In this document: in pieces, positions 27,734 through 35,946 of the stretch
How positions within the stretch are numbered: position 1 is the stretch's first letter
Layout of the letters: each line of letters opens with the position of its first letter
DNA from: Paracoccaceae bacterium
Lineage (GTDB): Bacteria; Pseudomonadota; Alphaproteobacteria; Rhodobacterales; Rhodobacteraceae
Assembly (NCBI GenBank): GCA_029244725.1
Contig: JAQWQJ010000046.1
Location: 1-63,988, forward strand
Length of the DNA: 63,988 bases
Direction: 5' to 3'
Position numbers and translations under genes: made by a program
The notes under the pieces: model-generated
Seen by the model: only the letters and a program-made list of their open reading frames with translations
Told to the model about the DNA's origin: nothing
The model's database searches: none

Positions 27734-29944
27734 TTACCCGATGATCGCGTTCAATGTTTCGCTTGGGCGCATGACTTTTGCGACCTTCGCAGCGTCTGTG
27801 TGGAAGTATCCGCCAAGGTCAGCTGCGGGGCCTTGGGCCGCTGCAAGTTCAGCTAGGATTGCCGTCTCACCGTCAACCAAGGCTTCGGCAACGCTTGCAA
27901 ATTCGGCGGCGATTTCTGCGTCGTCTGATTGGGCTGCAAGGGCCTCGGCCCAATAGCGGGCGAACCAATAGTGGCTGTCACGGTTGTCTGGCTGACCCAC
28001 TTTGCGCGAAGGAGAGCGGTTGTCGTCAAGAATGCCTTGTGTGGCATCCTCAGCGGCACGCCCTAGGACGCCTGCTTTGGCGTTGCCCTGAGAGTCCGCA
28101 AGGAAGTTGAAGCTTTCACCAAGCGCGCAGAACTCACCCATCGAGTCCCAACGAAGGTGGCTTTCTTCAACCAGCTGCTGGACATGTTTTGGGGCCGAGC
28201 CGCCCGCGCCAGTTTCAAAAAGACCGCCGCCATTCATCAGCTTCACAATCGAAAGCATCTTGGCCGAAGTGCCCAGTTCCAGAATTGGGAACAGGTCGGT
28301 CAGATAGTCCCGCAGAACGTTGCCGGTGATGGCGATGCTGTCGTTGCCAGCCGTGATTGTAATCAAAGACTGACGCGTCGCCTCACGTGGCGCCATGATC
28401 TGGAATTTGTCAGCAACACCAGCAGCTTTTAGCGCAGGTTTAACGTATTCGATCAGCTGAGCGTCATGGGCGCGATTGGCGTCAAGCCAGAAGATCGCCT
28501 CGGACCCAGTGAGGCGCTGGCGGTCTAATGCAAGCTCAATCCAGTTCTCGATTGGTGCCTGTTTGACGGTGCAAGCACGCCAAATGTCGCCAGCTTCAAC
28601 GTCCAGATTATGCAACGTGTCACCGTTCGCTGCAACAATACGGATTGCGCCATCTGCTGAAGCCTCAAAAGTAGTCGGGTGCGAACCGTATTCTTCAGCC
28701 TTCTGCGCCATCAAGCCAACGTTGGCGACTGCACCTGCAGTTGTTACGTCTAAGGCGCCGTTTTCTTTAAAGAAGTTCACGGACTCATCATAGATTGTTG
28801 AGTAGCAGCGATCAGGGATGACGCAGTTTGTGTCGCCCTTGTTACCAGCTTCGTCCCAACCTTTGCCGCCTGCGCGGATCACAGCAGGCATAGAGGCGTC
28901 GATGATGACGTCAGACGGAACATGCAAGTTCGTGATGCCTTTGTCGCTGTCGACCATATACATAGCAGGACGGTCTTTACCGACGGCTTCAATCGCTGCC
29001 ATGATGTCGGCGTTGCCGGAGACACGGTCCAGAAGATCGCCCAAACCAGAGTTCGGATTGACGCCCAAAGCGTTCATTTCATTGCCAAATTTGTCGAATA
29101 CAGGTGCCAACCAAGCTTTGACAGCGTGACCAAAGATGATCGGATCTGAGACCTTCATCATCGTCGCCTTCATGTGAAACGAGAACATCGTGCCGTCAGT
29201 TTTGGTGTCTTCGATGGCAGCTGCCAGAAACTCGCCCAGTGTCTTAACCGACATGAAGGTTGCATCACAAACTGTGCCAGATTCAAGCGGCCAGCCAGCT
29301 TTCAGAGTTGTGATCGATCCGTCTTTGCCTACGAATTCGATTTTGGCATCACCTGCTTGCGCGTCAGTGATTGTCGTGGAAACTTCATTTGCGTAAAAGT
29401 CGTTGCCCGACATGCTTGAGACTTTGGTTTTGCTGTCATTTGCCCAAGTGCCCATCGAATGTGGGTTCTTCTGGGCGAAATTTTTAACAGCTTTTGCAGC
29501 GCGACGGTCCGAGTTGCCTTCACGAAGAACCGGGTTAACTGCCGATCCTTTAATGGCGTCGAAACGAGCGCGGATCGCTCTGTCTTCGTCGCTTGAAGGC
29601 TCTTCTGGGTAGTTGGGGATATCGTATCCCTTGTCTTGAAGCTCTGTTACTGCAGCAACGAGCTGAGGAACCGACGCCGAGATGTTGGGAAGCTTGATGA
29701 CGTTTGCATCTGGCGTTTTTACAAGAACACCCAGTTCTGCAAGATCATCCGATTGACGCTGTGCGTCCGTCAGGTCTTCGGGGAAGGTAGCGATAATACG
29801 TCCAGCAAGCGAAATGTCTTTGGTCCCAACTGTCACACCTGCAGCGGACGCAAATTTACGGACAATCGGCAAAAGGGAAGCGCTGGCCAGTTCAGGGGCT
29901 TCGTCAACGATTGTGTAGAGGATGTCGGCTGTTTTATCTGCCAT
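27734..29944 (-). CDS. icd: monomeric NADP-dependent isocitrate dehydrogenase
   Basis: A 736-residue enzyme of the monomeric IDH type, which oxidises isocitrate to 2-oxoglutarate in the TCA cycle. Characteristic segments include [19 protein letters not shown] and HPHSMG-like [14 protein letters not shown] near the substrate site, [18 protein letters not shown], and [20 protein letters not shown] near the C-terminus. Length is normal (about 740). It is transcribed alone and ends at a strong hairpin. The 340 bases upstream contain its promoter and that of dsrE2. Confidence 0.96.
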   Translation of the reverse strand: MADKTADILYTIVDEAPELASASLLPIVRKFASAAGVTVGTKDISLAGRIIATFPEDLTDAQRQSDDLAELGVLVKTPDANVIKLPNISASVPQLVAAVTELQDKGYDIPNYPEEPSSDEDRAIRARFDAIKGSAVNPVLREGNSDRRAAKAVKNFAQKNPHSMGTWANDSKTKVSSMSGNDFYANEVSTTITDAQAGDAKIEFVGKDGSITTLKAGWPLESGTVCDATFMSVKTLGEFLAAAIEDTKTDGTMFSFHMKATMMKVSDPIIFGHAVKAWLAPVFDKFGNEMNALGVNPNSGLGDLLDRVSGNADIMAAIEAVGKDRPAMYMVDSDKGITNLHVPSDVIIDASMPAVIRAGGKGWDEAGNKGDTNCVIPDRCYSTIYDESVNFFKENGALDVTTAGAVANVGLMAQKAEEYGSHPTTFEASADGAIRIVAANGDTLHNLDVEAGDIWRACTVKQAPIENWIELALDRQRLTGSEAIFWLDANRAHDAQLIEYVKPALKAAGVADKFQIMAPREATRQSLITITAGNDSIAITGNVLRDYLTDLFPILELGTSAKMLSIVKLMNGGGLFETGAGGSAPKHVQQLVEESHLRWDSMGEFCALGESFNFLADSQGNAKAGVLGRAAEDATQGILDDNRSPSRKVGQPDNRDSHYWFARYWAEALAAQSDDAEIAAEFASVAEALVDGETAILAELAAAQGPAADLGGYFHTDAAKVAKVMRPSETLNAIIG

Positions 29945-30286
29945 TTTTCAAGACCTTTCGGCGATCACCTAAAGCTACGTAGGCAGTCTGATCGCGATGC
30001 TGTGTTGATCAATAAGTTTGGCATACATTGGTATACCGTTTGATGTTTTGGCTTCTAGGCGTGTTTTATAGCCTGTGCAAGACAATTCAAAGAAATGAAC
30101 AGCGATTTACTAAATCTTATCCATAGTTGCACTGAGTAGTGCGAATATCGACCATTTTTCACTGAAATGTGACCCGCAATGTTCCAATAAAGCCAACAAA
30201 ACCTACGTTTTATCTATGCATTCGAAGATTGGAATGCTATAAACATTCAAGTTTGGCAATAAGAGCGGGATCTCGGGGAGACTATC
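29945..30286. promoter_or_regulatory. divergent intergenic region icd/dsrE2
   Basis: About 340 bases without a gene. It must carry the icd promoter on the left and the dsrE2-tusA promoter on the right. Apart from the inverted repeat described separately at 30220-30235, I see no recognisable element; the right half is A+T-rich. Confidence 0.6.
30220..30260 (+). promoter_or_regulatory. candidate SqrR/BigR-type persulfide-sensor operator before dsrE2
   Basis: 30220-30235 reads ATTC-N8-GAAT, extended to GCATTC...GAATGC. This is the consensus I recall for the ArsR-family persulfide sensor SqrR of Rhodobacter capsulatus (related to BigR and SoxR). A second, imperfect copy (ATTC-N8-CAAT) follows at 30245-30260. 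The pair lies 27-67 bases before the dsrE2 start codon. One exact ATTC-N8-GAAT is expected by chance in 64 kb, so position is the main support. Confidence 0.5.
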
Positions 30287-30790
30287 ATGCTTGATACAGG
30301 TGAACTAGAAAATGCTAAGAGTATGTCCATCATTGTGACCAAAGGGTCGCTGGATTGGGCATATCCTCCATTTATTCTTGGAACGACAGCTGCTGCAATG
30401 GATGTGGACGTGACCATGTTTTTCACGTTCTACGGCCTGCCGCTGCTGAAAAAAGACATGAACCTGAAGTTTACGTCTCTTGGCAACCCAGCGATGGAAA
30501 TGCCGATGATGGGTGGTCATATGGCAATGCCAAACATGATGAGCATGCTTCCGGGCGTTGGTTCGATGGCCGGCGGAATGATGAAAAGCCTGATTAAGAA
30601 AAAAGGCGTTGCGTCGATCCCAGAGCTGCGTGAAGCAGCACTTGAATCGGACGTGAAAATGATCGGCTGTCAGATGACGCTCGATCTGTTTGAGTATGAT
30701 CGTAAGGACATGATCGACGAAATGGAAATCGGCGGCGCTGCGACCTATATGGAAAAAGCGCTAAAAGCTGATGTGAACCTGTTCATTTAA
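30287..30790 (+). CDS. dsrE2: DsrE2-type sulfur-carrier membrane-associated protein
   Basis: A 167-residue DsrE/DsrF/DrsH-like protein. It has the hydrophobic segments IILGTTAAAMDVDVTMFFTF-like (about 25-45) and a Met/Gly-rich middle (about 68-102), and the conserved cysteine context MIGCQMTLDLF near residue 124. DsrE2 proteins pair with TusA in many sulfur oxidisers and are thought to take part in persulfide transfer towards the Dsr or Hdr pathway. GGGGAG precedes the ATG. tusA follows after 33 bases, so the two form a short operon. Confidence 0.88.
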   Translation: MLDTGELENAKSMSIIVTKGSLDWAYPPFILGTTAAAMDVDVTMFFTFYGLPLLKKDMNLKFTSLGNPAMEMPMMGGHMAMPNMMSMLPGVGSMAGGMMKSLIKKKGVASIPELREAALESDVKMIGCQMTLDLFEYDRKDMIDEMEIGGAATYMEKALKADVNLFI

Positions 30791-30823
30791 TCGAATACCA
30801 TTTTAATCGGAGGAACTACCTAA

Positions 30824-31048
30824 ATGGCTGACCAATTGTTGGATGCGAAGGGCCTAAATTGCCCACTGCCAATCCTGAAAGCAAAAAAAGCGCTCAAGGG
30901 CATGGATTCTGGCCAAGTGCTTGAGATTCAGTCAACTGACCCAGGTTCGGTCGCGGATTTTGCGGCATTCTGCAACCAGACCGGCAATGAGCTTATGAGC
31001 TCGGGTAGCGAAGGTGACATCTACAAGTTTGAAATCAAGAAGCGCTAA
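30824..31048 (+). CDS. tusA: sulfur-carrier protein TusA
   Basis: A 74-residue TusA/SirA-family protein with the signature LDAKGLNCPLPILKAKKAL, in which the cysteine of CPxP carries the persulfide. In sulfur oxidisers TusA accepts sulfur from a rhodanese or DsrE2 and hands it to DsrEFH. GGAGGAACTACCTAA provides a strong ribosome site. It ends before a clear terminator and is convergent with dsrN, the last gene of the dsr operon. Confidence 0.95.
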   Translation: MADQLLDAKGLNCPLPILKAKKALKGMDSGQVLEIQSTDPGSVADFAAFCNQTGNELMSSGSEGDIYKFEIKKR

Positions 31049-31071
31049 TTTCAAACCAATCCAAACAGCTT

Positions 31072-31103
31072 AGCCCCGGCCAGTGTGTCGGGGCTTATTT
31101 TTT
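31072..31103 (+). terminator. intrinsic terminator of dsrE2-tusA
   Basis: A 7-bp stem (31072-31078 with 31089-31095), a 10-base loop and a T-rich tail (31096-31103). It overlaps the stop codon of the convergent dsrN. On the minus strand the tail is not U-rich, so it serves mainly tusA. Confidence 0.85.
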
Positions 31104-32468
31104 GTGGGACAGCACAAAGTCTAGGAAGTCAAATACCCAAGGTGATTGGGCCGAATGTCGAAGATGTACAAAGCCAGCCAAAGTGTTGTTCTTTAGTAAA
31201 CCATCGGACAAACCGTCTGTACCGTGGCCGCGTTTGATATCTCGGGTGAAGATGTTTTCTTTAGAATTCACGATGCGGGCGTAGTGAAATTCGTGGGCAC
31301 TCGTTGTTGTTTTTGTTTGTCCCCAAGGATGGTTTGAGTTGCTATCAAAGCGGACGTACCCGCGCCCTTGTGGTTTTTTTTCCAACCGTGTGTCAGCGTC
31401 AAAAAAGCCGACCATGTCTGACCTCTCATCTCCCCAACCGATTGAGTTGCACAGGTACATCAAACCACCGCATTCCGCGTAGCAACGTAGGCCCGCGTCC
31501 AACGCGGCATTGACCGATAGAAGCATTGACCTATTTGCGGCAAGGGTACTGGCCTGCGTTTCGGGAAACCCACCACCGATGAACAGCGCGTCGATTTCAG
31601 GCAGTACTTGGTCATGTAGCATGTCGATTGGGACAAGAGATGCACCCGCTTGCGAAAACGCTTCAAGATCGTCGGAGTAGTAAAAGCCAAAGGCTGCGTC
31701 CTTGGCGATGCCGATCTTAAGGCCAGCTGCATCAGGAGGCGTTCGACCGATATCGATGGGTTTTGCTGTTAGCTCTGGTACATCGGATGCGAGAGCTTGG
31801 ATCGTGTCGAGATTGACTTGCTCGGCTACCAAATACGAAACCAAATCAATCCATGTATCCGTAGCAGGATTTTCAGCCGGAGTGATAAGACCTAAGTGGC
31901 GTTCGGCAATGTCCATGTCAGGTGTCCGCCTAATAGCGCCTAAAACCGGTAGGTCCGTATAAGTTTCGACTGCTTGCACCAGTTTACCACTGTGCCGTGG
32001 ACCGCCTGTGCGGTTAAGGATAACCCCCGCAATATTCACATCAGGATCAAATCCAAGATAGCCAAGCAACAACGGGGCAATACCGCGCGTCATGCCAACA
32101 GTATCGATCACTAGAACCACCGGCGTTTTCAAAAGTTTGGCGAGTTCCGCATTCGAATCCGTGCCGTCAGGGTTGGTTCCGTCGAAAAGGCCTTTGTTGG
32201 CCTCAATCAGATTTATGTCACTACCTTGCGCACGGCTGGAAAATAGATGCGTCAGCTCATCGCGTCCCATCGTATTGAAGTCGAGGTTATAGCAAGGGAC
32301 TCTGCTGGCAGTACTCAGCCATAGCGGATCAATATAGTCTGGGCCCTTTTTGAATGTACCTACGGTCTGACCTTGTTTCAAAAGTGCGCGGGCAATTCCC
32401 GTTGAAACCACCGTTTTCCCAGACGATTTATGCGCCGCGGCGATCATGAAACGGGGCAGGGATGTCAT
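31095..32468 (-). CDS. dsrN: DsrN, siroheme amidase (cobyrinate a,c-diamide synthase family)
   Basis: A 457-residue CobB/CbiA-family protein. The N-terminal P-loop segment is MIAAAHKSSGKTVVSTGIA. The C-terminal class I glutamine amidotransferase domain (from about 250) has IDALFIGGGFPETQA and the nucleophile cysteine in GLRCYAECGGLMY. In dsr operons this protein (DsrN) amidates siroheme to the siroamide used by DsrAB; a cobalamin role is the alternative, but no cob genes are adjacent. The ATG at 32468 overlaps the stop of the TrpD2-like gene (ATGA); the open frame extends 12 codons further. Confidence 0.9.
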   Translation of the reverse strand: MTSLPRFMIAAAHKSSGKTVVSTGIARALLKQGQTVGTFKKGPDYIDPLWLSTASRVPCYNLDFNTMGRDELTHLFSSRAQGSDINLIEANKGLFDGTNPDGTDSNAELAKLLKTPVVLVIDTVGMTRGIAPLLLGYLGFDPDVNIAGVILNRTGGPRHSGKLVQAVETYTDLPVLGAIRRTPDMDIAERHLGLITPAENPATDTWIDLVSYLVAEQVNLDTIQALASDVPELTAKPIDIGRTPPDAAGLKIGIAKDAAFGFYYSDDLEAFSQAGASLVPIDMLHDQVLPEIDALFIGGGFPETQASTLAANRSMLLSVNAALDAGLRCYAECGGLMYLCNSIGWGDERSDMVGFFDADTRLEKKPQGRGYVRFDSNSNHPWGQTKTTTSAHEFHYARIVNSKENIFTRDIKRGHGTDGLSDGLLKNNTLAGFVHLRHSAQSPWVFDFLDFVLSHKK

Positions 32469-33475
32469 GCTCGCGGCAGGAAGCCTTTGTCCCTGCTTTC
32501 CCAAACTTTTTTGGCCAACATGTCAGCGGCTTCCATGTCGTCAGCTTTGCCCATTGTGCGCAAGGTGACTGCCAAAGTGCCGATGATCGAGGCCAAGGCG
32601 TATGGGTCTTCAGACTTTCCCTGCCACACATCTAACAATCGCGCGGTGTCCATGTCTTCGTCCGGCGGTTGGTGACCGTTTTCCAATTGCTGAGGCCAAG
32701 TTTCAATGATTGGTTCACCCTGTCCGTGGGTCATCCACACGGGCGTCGGTTTGTTAGGGCGGCGTTCAATCTCGCCACCTTCGCCACGAAAAACGGCCAT
32801 GCGCGATTGCCCGAGAGTCTGGGCTGCACCTGCGTGAATTTCCATAAATCCACGATGGAAAATACCTTGCATCATCGTTTCAGCGTTAAATGGATTGAGC
32901 ATCCGGCTGAACGTATGAACCGGCGAGCGCAGACCAAAAATCGGCCGAAGGTCGATCAACTCTCGCAAGCGATGGCTGAGAACTTCGAGCGGGATGTATG
33001 TGAAGCCACCGTCCCTGATTTGGGTGGCCGCCCCATCAAAAGAACTTGCCACTGGCAGGTTAAACATCTCGATGATTTCACGTGTGTAAACACGGCCCGG
33101 AGTGTGGCCCTCGGTGCCATGCATCGTGACGGTATATCCTGCGTTGACCAAAGCCATGACTGACAGGACAAACCAAGGTAGTTGGATGCGCTTACCTGCA
33201 TAGGACGACCAATCAATGTCCACATTCGGCAGGTTGTCAGGCAGGACGTAGAGCGACTTTGCCGCCGCCGCAAAGCCCGCGATTTCTTCGGGACCTTCCT
33301 CTTTCAAACGAAGAAGCATGAGGAATGCGCCAAGCTGTTCAGGCAAAACTTCATTGCGCAAAATCATAGCCATCGACTCAAATGCTTCGTCAAACGTCAA
33401 ATGGCGCTGCTTGGTTTTACCTCGTCCCAGAATGGCTACGAAACGGGAAAACGGGTGGGGAGAGAGGGCTGTCAT
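32465..33475 (-). CDS. TrpD2/YbiB-like glycosyl-transferase-family protein in the dsr operon
   Basis: A 336-residue protein with the anthranilate-phosphoribosyltransferase fold: N-terminal helical domain (TFDEAFESMAMILRNEVLPEQLGAFLMLLRLK) with a phosphoribosyl-domain-like middle (VTMHGTEGHTPGRVYTREI, about 120-140) and GLRSPVHTFSRMLNPF near 180. Genuine TrpD motifs such as GTGGD and NRS are not evident, so it is TrpD2-like, a class described as nucleic-acid binding in YbiB. It sits between dsrP and dsrN with a 13-base gap and an ATGA overlap, inside the operon. I know of no such gene in the standard Allochromatium dsr cluster. Confidence 0.8.
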   Translation of the reverse strand: MTALSPHPFSRFVAILGRGKTKQRHLTFDEAFESMAMILRNEVLPEQLGAFLMLLRLKEEGPEEIAGFAAAAKSLYVLPDNLPNVDIDWSSYAGKRIQLPWFVLSVMALVNAGYTVTMHGTEGHTPGRVYTREIIEMFNLPVASSFDGAATQIRDGGFTYIPLEVLSHRLRELIDLRPIFGLRSPVHTFSRMLNPFNAETMMQGIFHRGFMEIHAGAAQTLGQSRMAVFRGEGGEIERRPNKPTPVWMTHGQGEPIIETWPQQLENGHQPPDEDMDTARLLDVWQGKSEDPYALASIIGTLAVTLRTMGKADDMEAADMLAKKVWESRDKGFLPRA

Positions 33476-33488
33476 AGATTATGGATAC

Positions 33489-34679
33489 TCAAGATTTTTT
33501 ATCGGCAAGATTCGTTGGCAGGATACGCAAAACCTTTACTGCAACACCAGTGGCCAACATCGCGACTGCAACTCCGCCAACCCCAAGTGCCAGCTCATAG
33601 AAGCTGGGCGAATAACTGACTATTGCTCCGTCAAAGAAGGAAGACGTGACCTCATAGCCCGGAAAGATTTCGAATGGGTAGGCTTGGCCACCGATGATGA
33701 TGACATAAAGCTGCGCAAAAGCGCCAAGTATGACCAGCATAGAAGCAACGATTGCCCGCGACGGAACATTGGTCGGTAGCTTGCCAAAAATTAACGCCAA
33801 GGGTAGCAGTCCGCCCAATGCGATCTGGCCCCACCAAAAGAGCGTGGTAATGACACCGCCTTCGAAAAGAATGAAGCGTTCGAACCCGGCGTGCTCGGCC
33901 GCGTAAAGGTTGGTGACGTGTTGAAGAACAGCGAAGTACATGGCTGCGGCGACAAAAATACCAAGAAGATGGGAAAGGCGGGCAACAATTTCATCGCCTA
34001 TCAAACGGTCGTCTAGTCGGTAGAGAGCTATCAGCACCAATAAGAACACCGCCAGCCCAAGGGAAAACGACAGCGAGATAAATAAGGGGGCCATCAGCGC
34101 CGCGTCGTAGCCGGGACGGGCAACAAGCCAGCCAAAAATTGAACCGGTTCCTGTCGTTAAGATTAAGCGCCAGACAAACGCAACAATTCCGATTGGTTTA
34201 ACGTATTTTGGGTGTACGCTGCGGTCCATCTGAACCCATAGATACACCGCCACGATGCCCATAAAGCCGATATAAAGCAGAACGTTCCACGTAAAAATTG
34301 ACGAGAAGTTGAAAGTGGTCATGGCAATCAACAAGCGGTCAGGGCGCCCCAAGTCTAAGACAAGAACCAAAAGTCCGCCAAGTAACAAGGCAATTGCCAG
34401 AATGCCAGATAATCGACTGAGCGGTTTGTAAGCCGTGCGATCAAACACTGAAGCCATCGAGGCGACATTCAACGCGCCCGAAGCCGCCACGATCAATATG
34501 ATTGCAAACACATGCGGCAAACCCCAAACGATTTGGTTGTTCATTCCGGTGACGGCGTGTCCGTGGTGTTCGACATAAAGCACCGACCAACCAGCAATTG
34601 CGACCAAACCGACCATGATGACGGCGAGTGTCCAAACGCCTTGGGTGGCGTTGATCTCGCGGTATAGTGTGCGCTCCAT
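33489..34679 (-). CDS. dsrP: DsrP, NrfD-family quinone-interacting membrane subunit
   Basis: A 396-residue integral membrane protein with about ten membrane segments, the NrfD/PsrC type. It begins with TLYREINATQGVWTLAVIMV and has the family features of charged loops on both sides (YVEHHGHAVTGMNNQ). In DsrMKJOP it exchanges electrons between periplasmic DsrO/DsrJ and the quinone pool. It follows dsrO by nine bases. Assignment rests on fold and operon position and is strong. Confidence 0.93.
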   Translation of the reverse strand: MERTLYREINATQGVWTLAVIMVGLVAIAGWSVLYVEHHGHAVTGMNNQIVWGLPHVFAIILIVAASGALNVASMASVFDRTAYKPLSRLSGILAIALLLGGLLVLVLDLGRPDRLLIAMTTFNFSSIFTWNVLLYIGFMGIVAVYLWVQMDRSVHPKYVKPIGIVAFVWRLILTTGTGSIFGWLVARPGYDAALMAPLFISLSFSLGLAVFLLVLIALYRLDDRLIGDEIVARLSHLLGIFVAAAMYFAVLQHVTNLYAAEHAGFERFILFEGGVITTLFWWGQIALGGLLPLALIFGKLPTNVPSRAIVASMLVILGAFAQLYVIIIGGQAYPFEIFPGYEVTSSFFDGAIVSYSPSFYELALGVGGVAVAMLATGVAVKVLRILPTNLADKKS

Positions 34680-34688
34680 GACTGCCTC

Positions 34689-35453
34689 CTACAAGTTTGC
34701 GTAACGAACGCCGGGGTTAAGATCTAGGTCAGGGCGCAGCGCGACTGATGGATAGGACGCCAACGCTTTTGAGATGTCGCTGGCTGGATCGTTGAGATCG
34801 CCAAAGACCATCGCCCCGTGACCGGTGGCGTCACAGGCCTCGACGCAAGCTGGGATTTGCCCCTTATCAACACGGTGCACACAAAGCGTGCAGCTTTCTA
34901 CAGTGCCTTGGCCGCGTGGGGCATGTGGTTTTTGGTTGTTCACCGGTTCATGCACGAAAGAGCGCGCTTTGAACGGGCAGGCCATCATGCAATAGCGGCA
35001 GCCAATGCAGGTGTGTTTGTCGACCAAAACGATGCCGTCGACACGTTTGAAGCTGGCACCCGTCGGGCAGACGTCAACACAGGGCGGGTCTTCGCAGTGC
35101 TGGCACATAACCGGCATTTCCGTCTCATGGCCCGTCGCTTTATTGCGCATCGTCACTTTGCGGATCCACTGCGAATTCTGTTCTGGATCGCCATACCCAG
35201 CCCAGCCGTTTTCGTCTTTGCACGCTGTCACACAGGCCGTGCAGTCCTTGGCACATTTGTTCACGTCAATCAGCAGACCCCAGCGCTTGCCCGCGTCCGC
35301 ACCAGCCGCGCTGGCGGCAGTGCCGCCAAAAGCCATAACCGTGATACCGGGTGCCAGAGTAAGGGTGACCGCTGCTGCACCGCTTTTAAAGAAGTTCCGA
35401 CGAGAGGGGTTCTCGGGCAGATCGGGCAGGACGAAATTGTCTTTCGGGCTCAT
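34689..35453 (-). CDS. dsrO: DsrO, periplasmic Fe-S subunit with Tat signal
   Basis: A 254-residue ferredoxin-like protein. The N-terminus carries a twin-arginine signal (SRRNFFKSGAAAVTLTLAPG, about residues 17-36). It is followed by clusters of cysteines: CAKDCTACVTACK, CQHCEDPPCVDVCPTGA, CIGCRYCMMACPFKA and CTLCVHRV...CVEAC, enough for four [4Fe-4S] clusters. It matches DsrO, the partner of DsrP and DsrJ on the periplasmic side. The signal contrasts with the signal-less SoeB of the same window. Confidence 0.95.
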   Translation of the reverse strand: MSPKDNFVLPDLPENPSRRNFFKSGAAAVTLTLAPGITVMAFGGTAASAAGADAGKRWGLLIDVNKCAKDCTACVTACKDENGWAGYGDPEQNSQWIRKVTMRNKATGHETEMPVMCQHCEDPPCVDVCPTGASFKRVDGIVLVDKHTCIGCRYCMMACPFKARSFVHEPVNNQKPHAPRGQGTVESCTLCVHRVDKGQIPACVEACDATGHGAMVFGDLNDPASDISKALASYPSVALRPDLDLNPGVRYANL

Positions 35454-35462
35454 CTGTTTTCC

Positions 35463-35945
35463 TTACTGATCCGACGAAGTTTCAAGCGAGGTAATGAAGC
35501 TTTCGACCATCTCAAACTCGGGCGAGGCGCCTAAATCTAGAAGACGCGCGTGTAGCGGTGAAGGTTCGTTAAAACCTTCGGGTGTTGAGCGATGACACGT
35601 GAAGCAGTCCACTTTCACGGACACAAAATCGTGGCAAGTTCGGCAAAAGTGTCGTTCGTCATCATAGGTTACAGGATCGCCGGTGCGCTCGTCTTTGACA
35701 GTGTGGCAATCGAAGCATTGTTTCAAGCTGGCATCGATTTCGCGTTCTCCATCACGCAGAGTCATGTCGCGATCGTGCTTCATCAGTTCCATGTGGAACT
35801 TGCGCATGTACTCGTTGCCTTCGGGATGCGGATCACCGGAAGCTTCAGACAGGGTCGGCCCATAACGCCATCCGCTGTCTTGGGCGACCACTGGCAGAGC
35901 CAGAACTGCGAAGAGTAGACTGACGATCGTCAGAAGACGCTTCAT
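35463..35945 (-). CDS. dsrJ: DsrJ, triheme cytochrome c
   Basis: A 160-residue protein with an N-terminal signal peptide or anchor (KRLLTIVSLLFAVLALPVVAQ) and three CxxCH heme-binding motifs: CFDCH, CRTCH and CFTCH (about 75-120). That matches DsrJ, the periplasmic cytochrome of DsrMKJOP. It lies one base after the dsrL stop and nine before dsrO. Confidence 0.95.
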   Translation of the reverse strand: MKRLLTIVSLLFAVLALPVVAQDSGWRYGPTLSEASGDPHPEGNEYMRKFHMELMKHDRDMTLRDGEREIDASLKQCFDCHTVKDERTGDPVTYDDERHFCRTCHDFVSVKVDCFTCHRSTPEGFNEPSPLHARLLDLGASPEFEMVESFITSLETSSDQ

Positions 35946-35946
35946 T

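Noticed and set aside
34818-35534. 238-codon open frame opposite dsrO
   Set aside because: Entirely inside a confidently assigned gene on the other strand; translation resembles no family.
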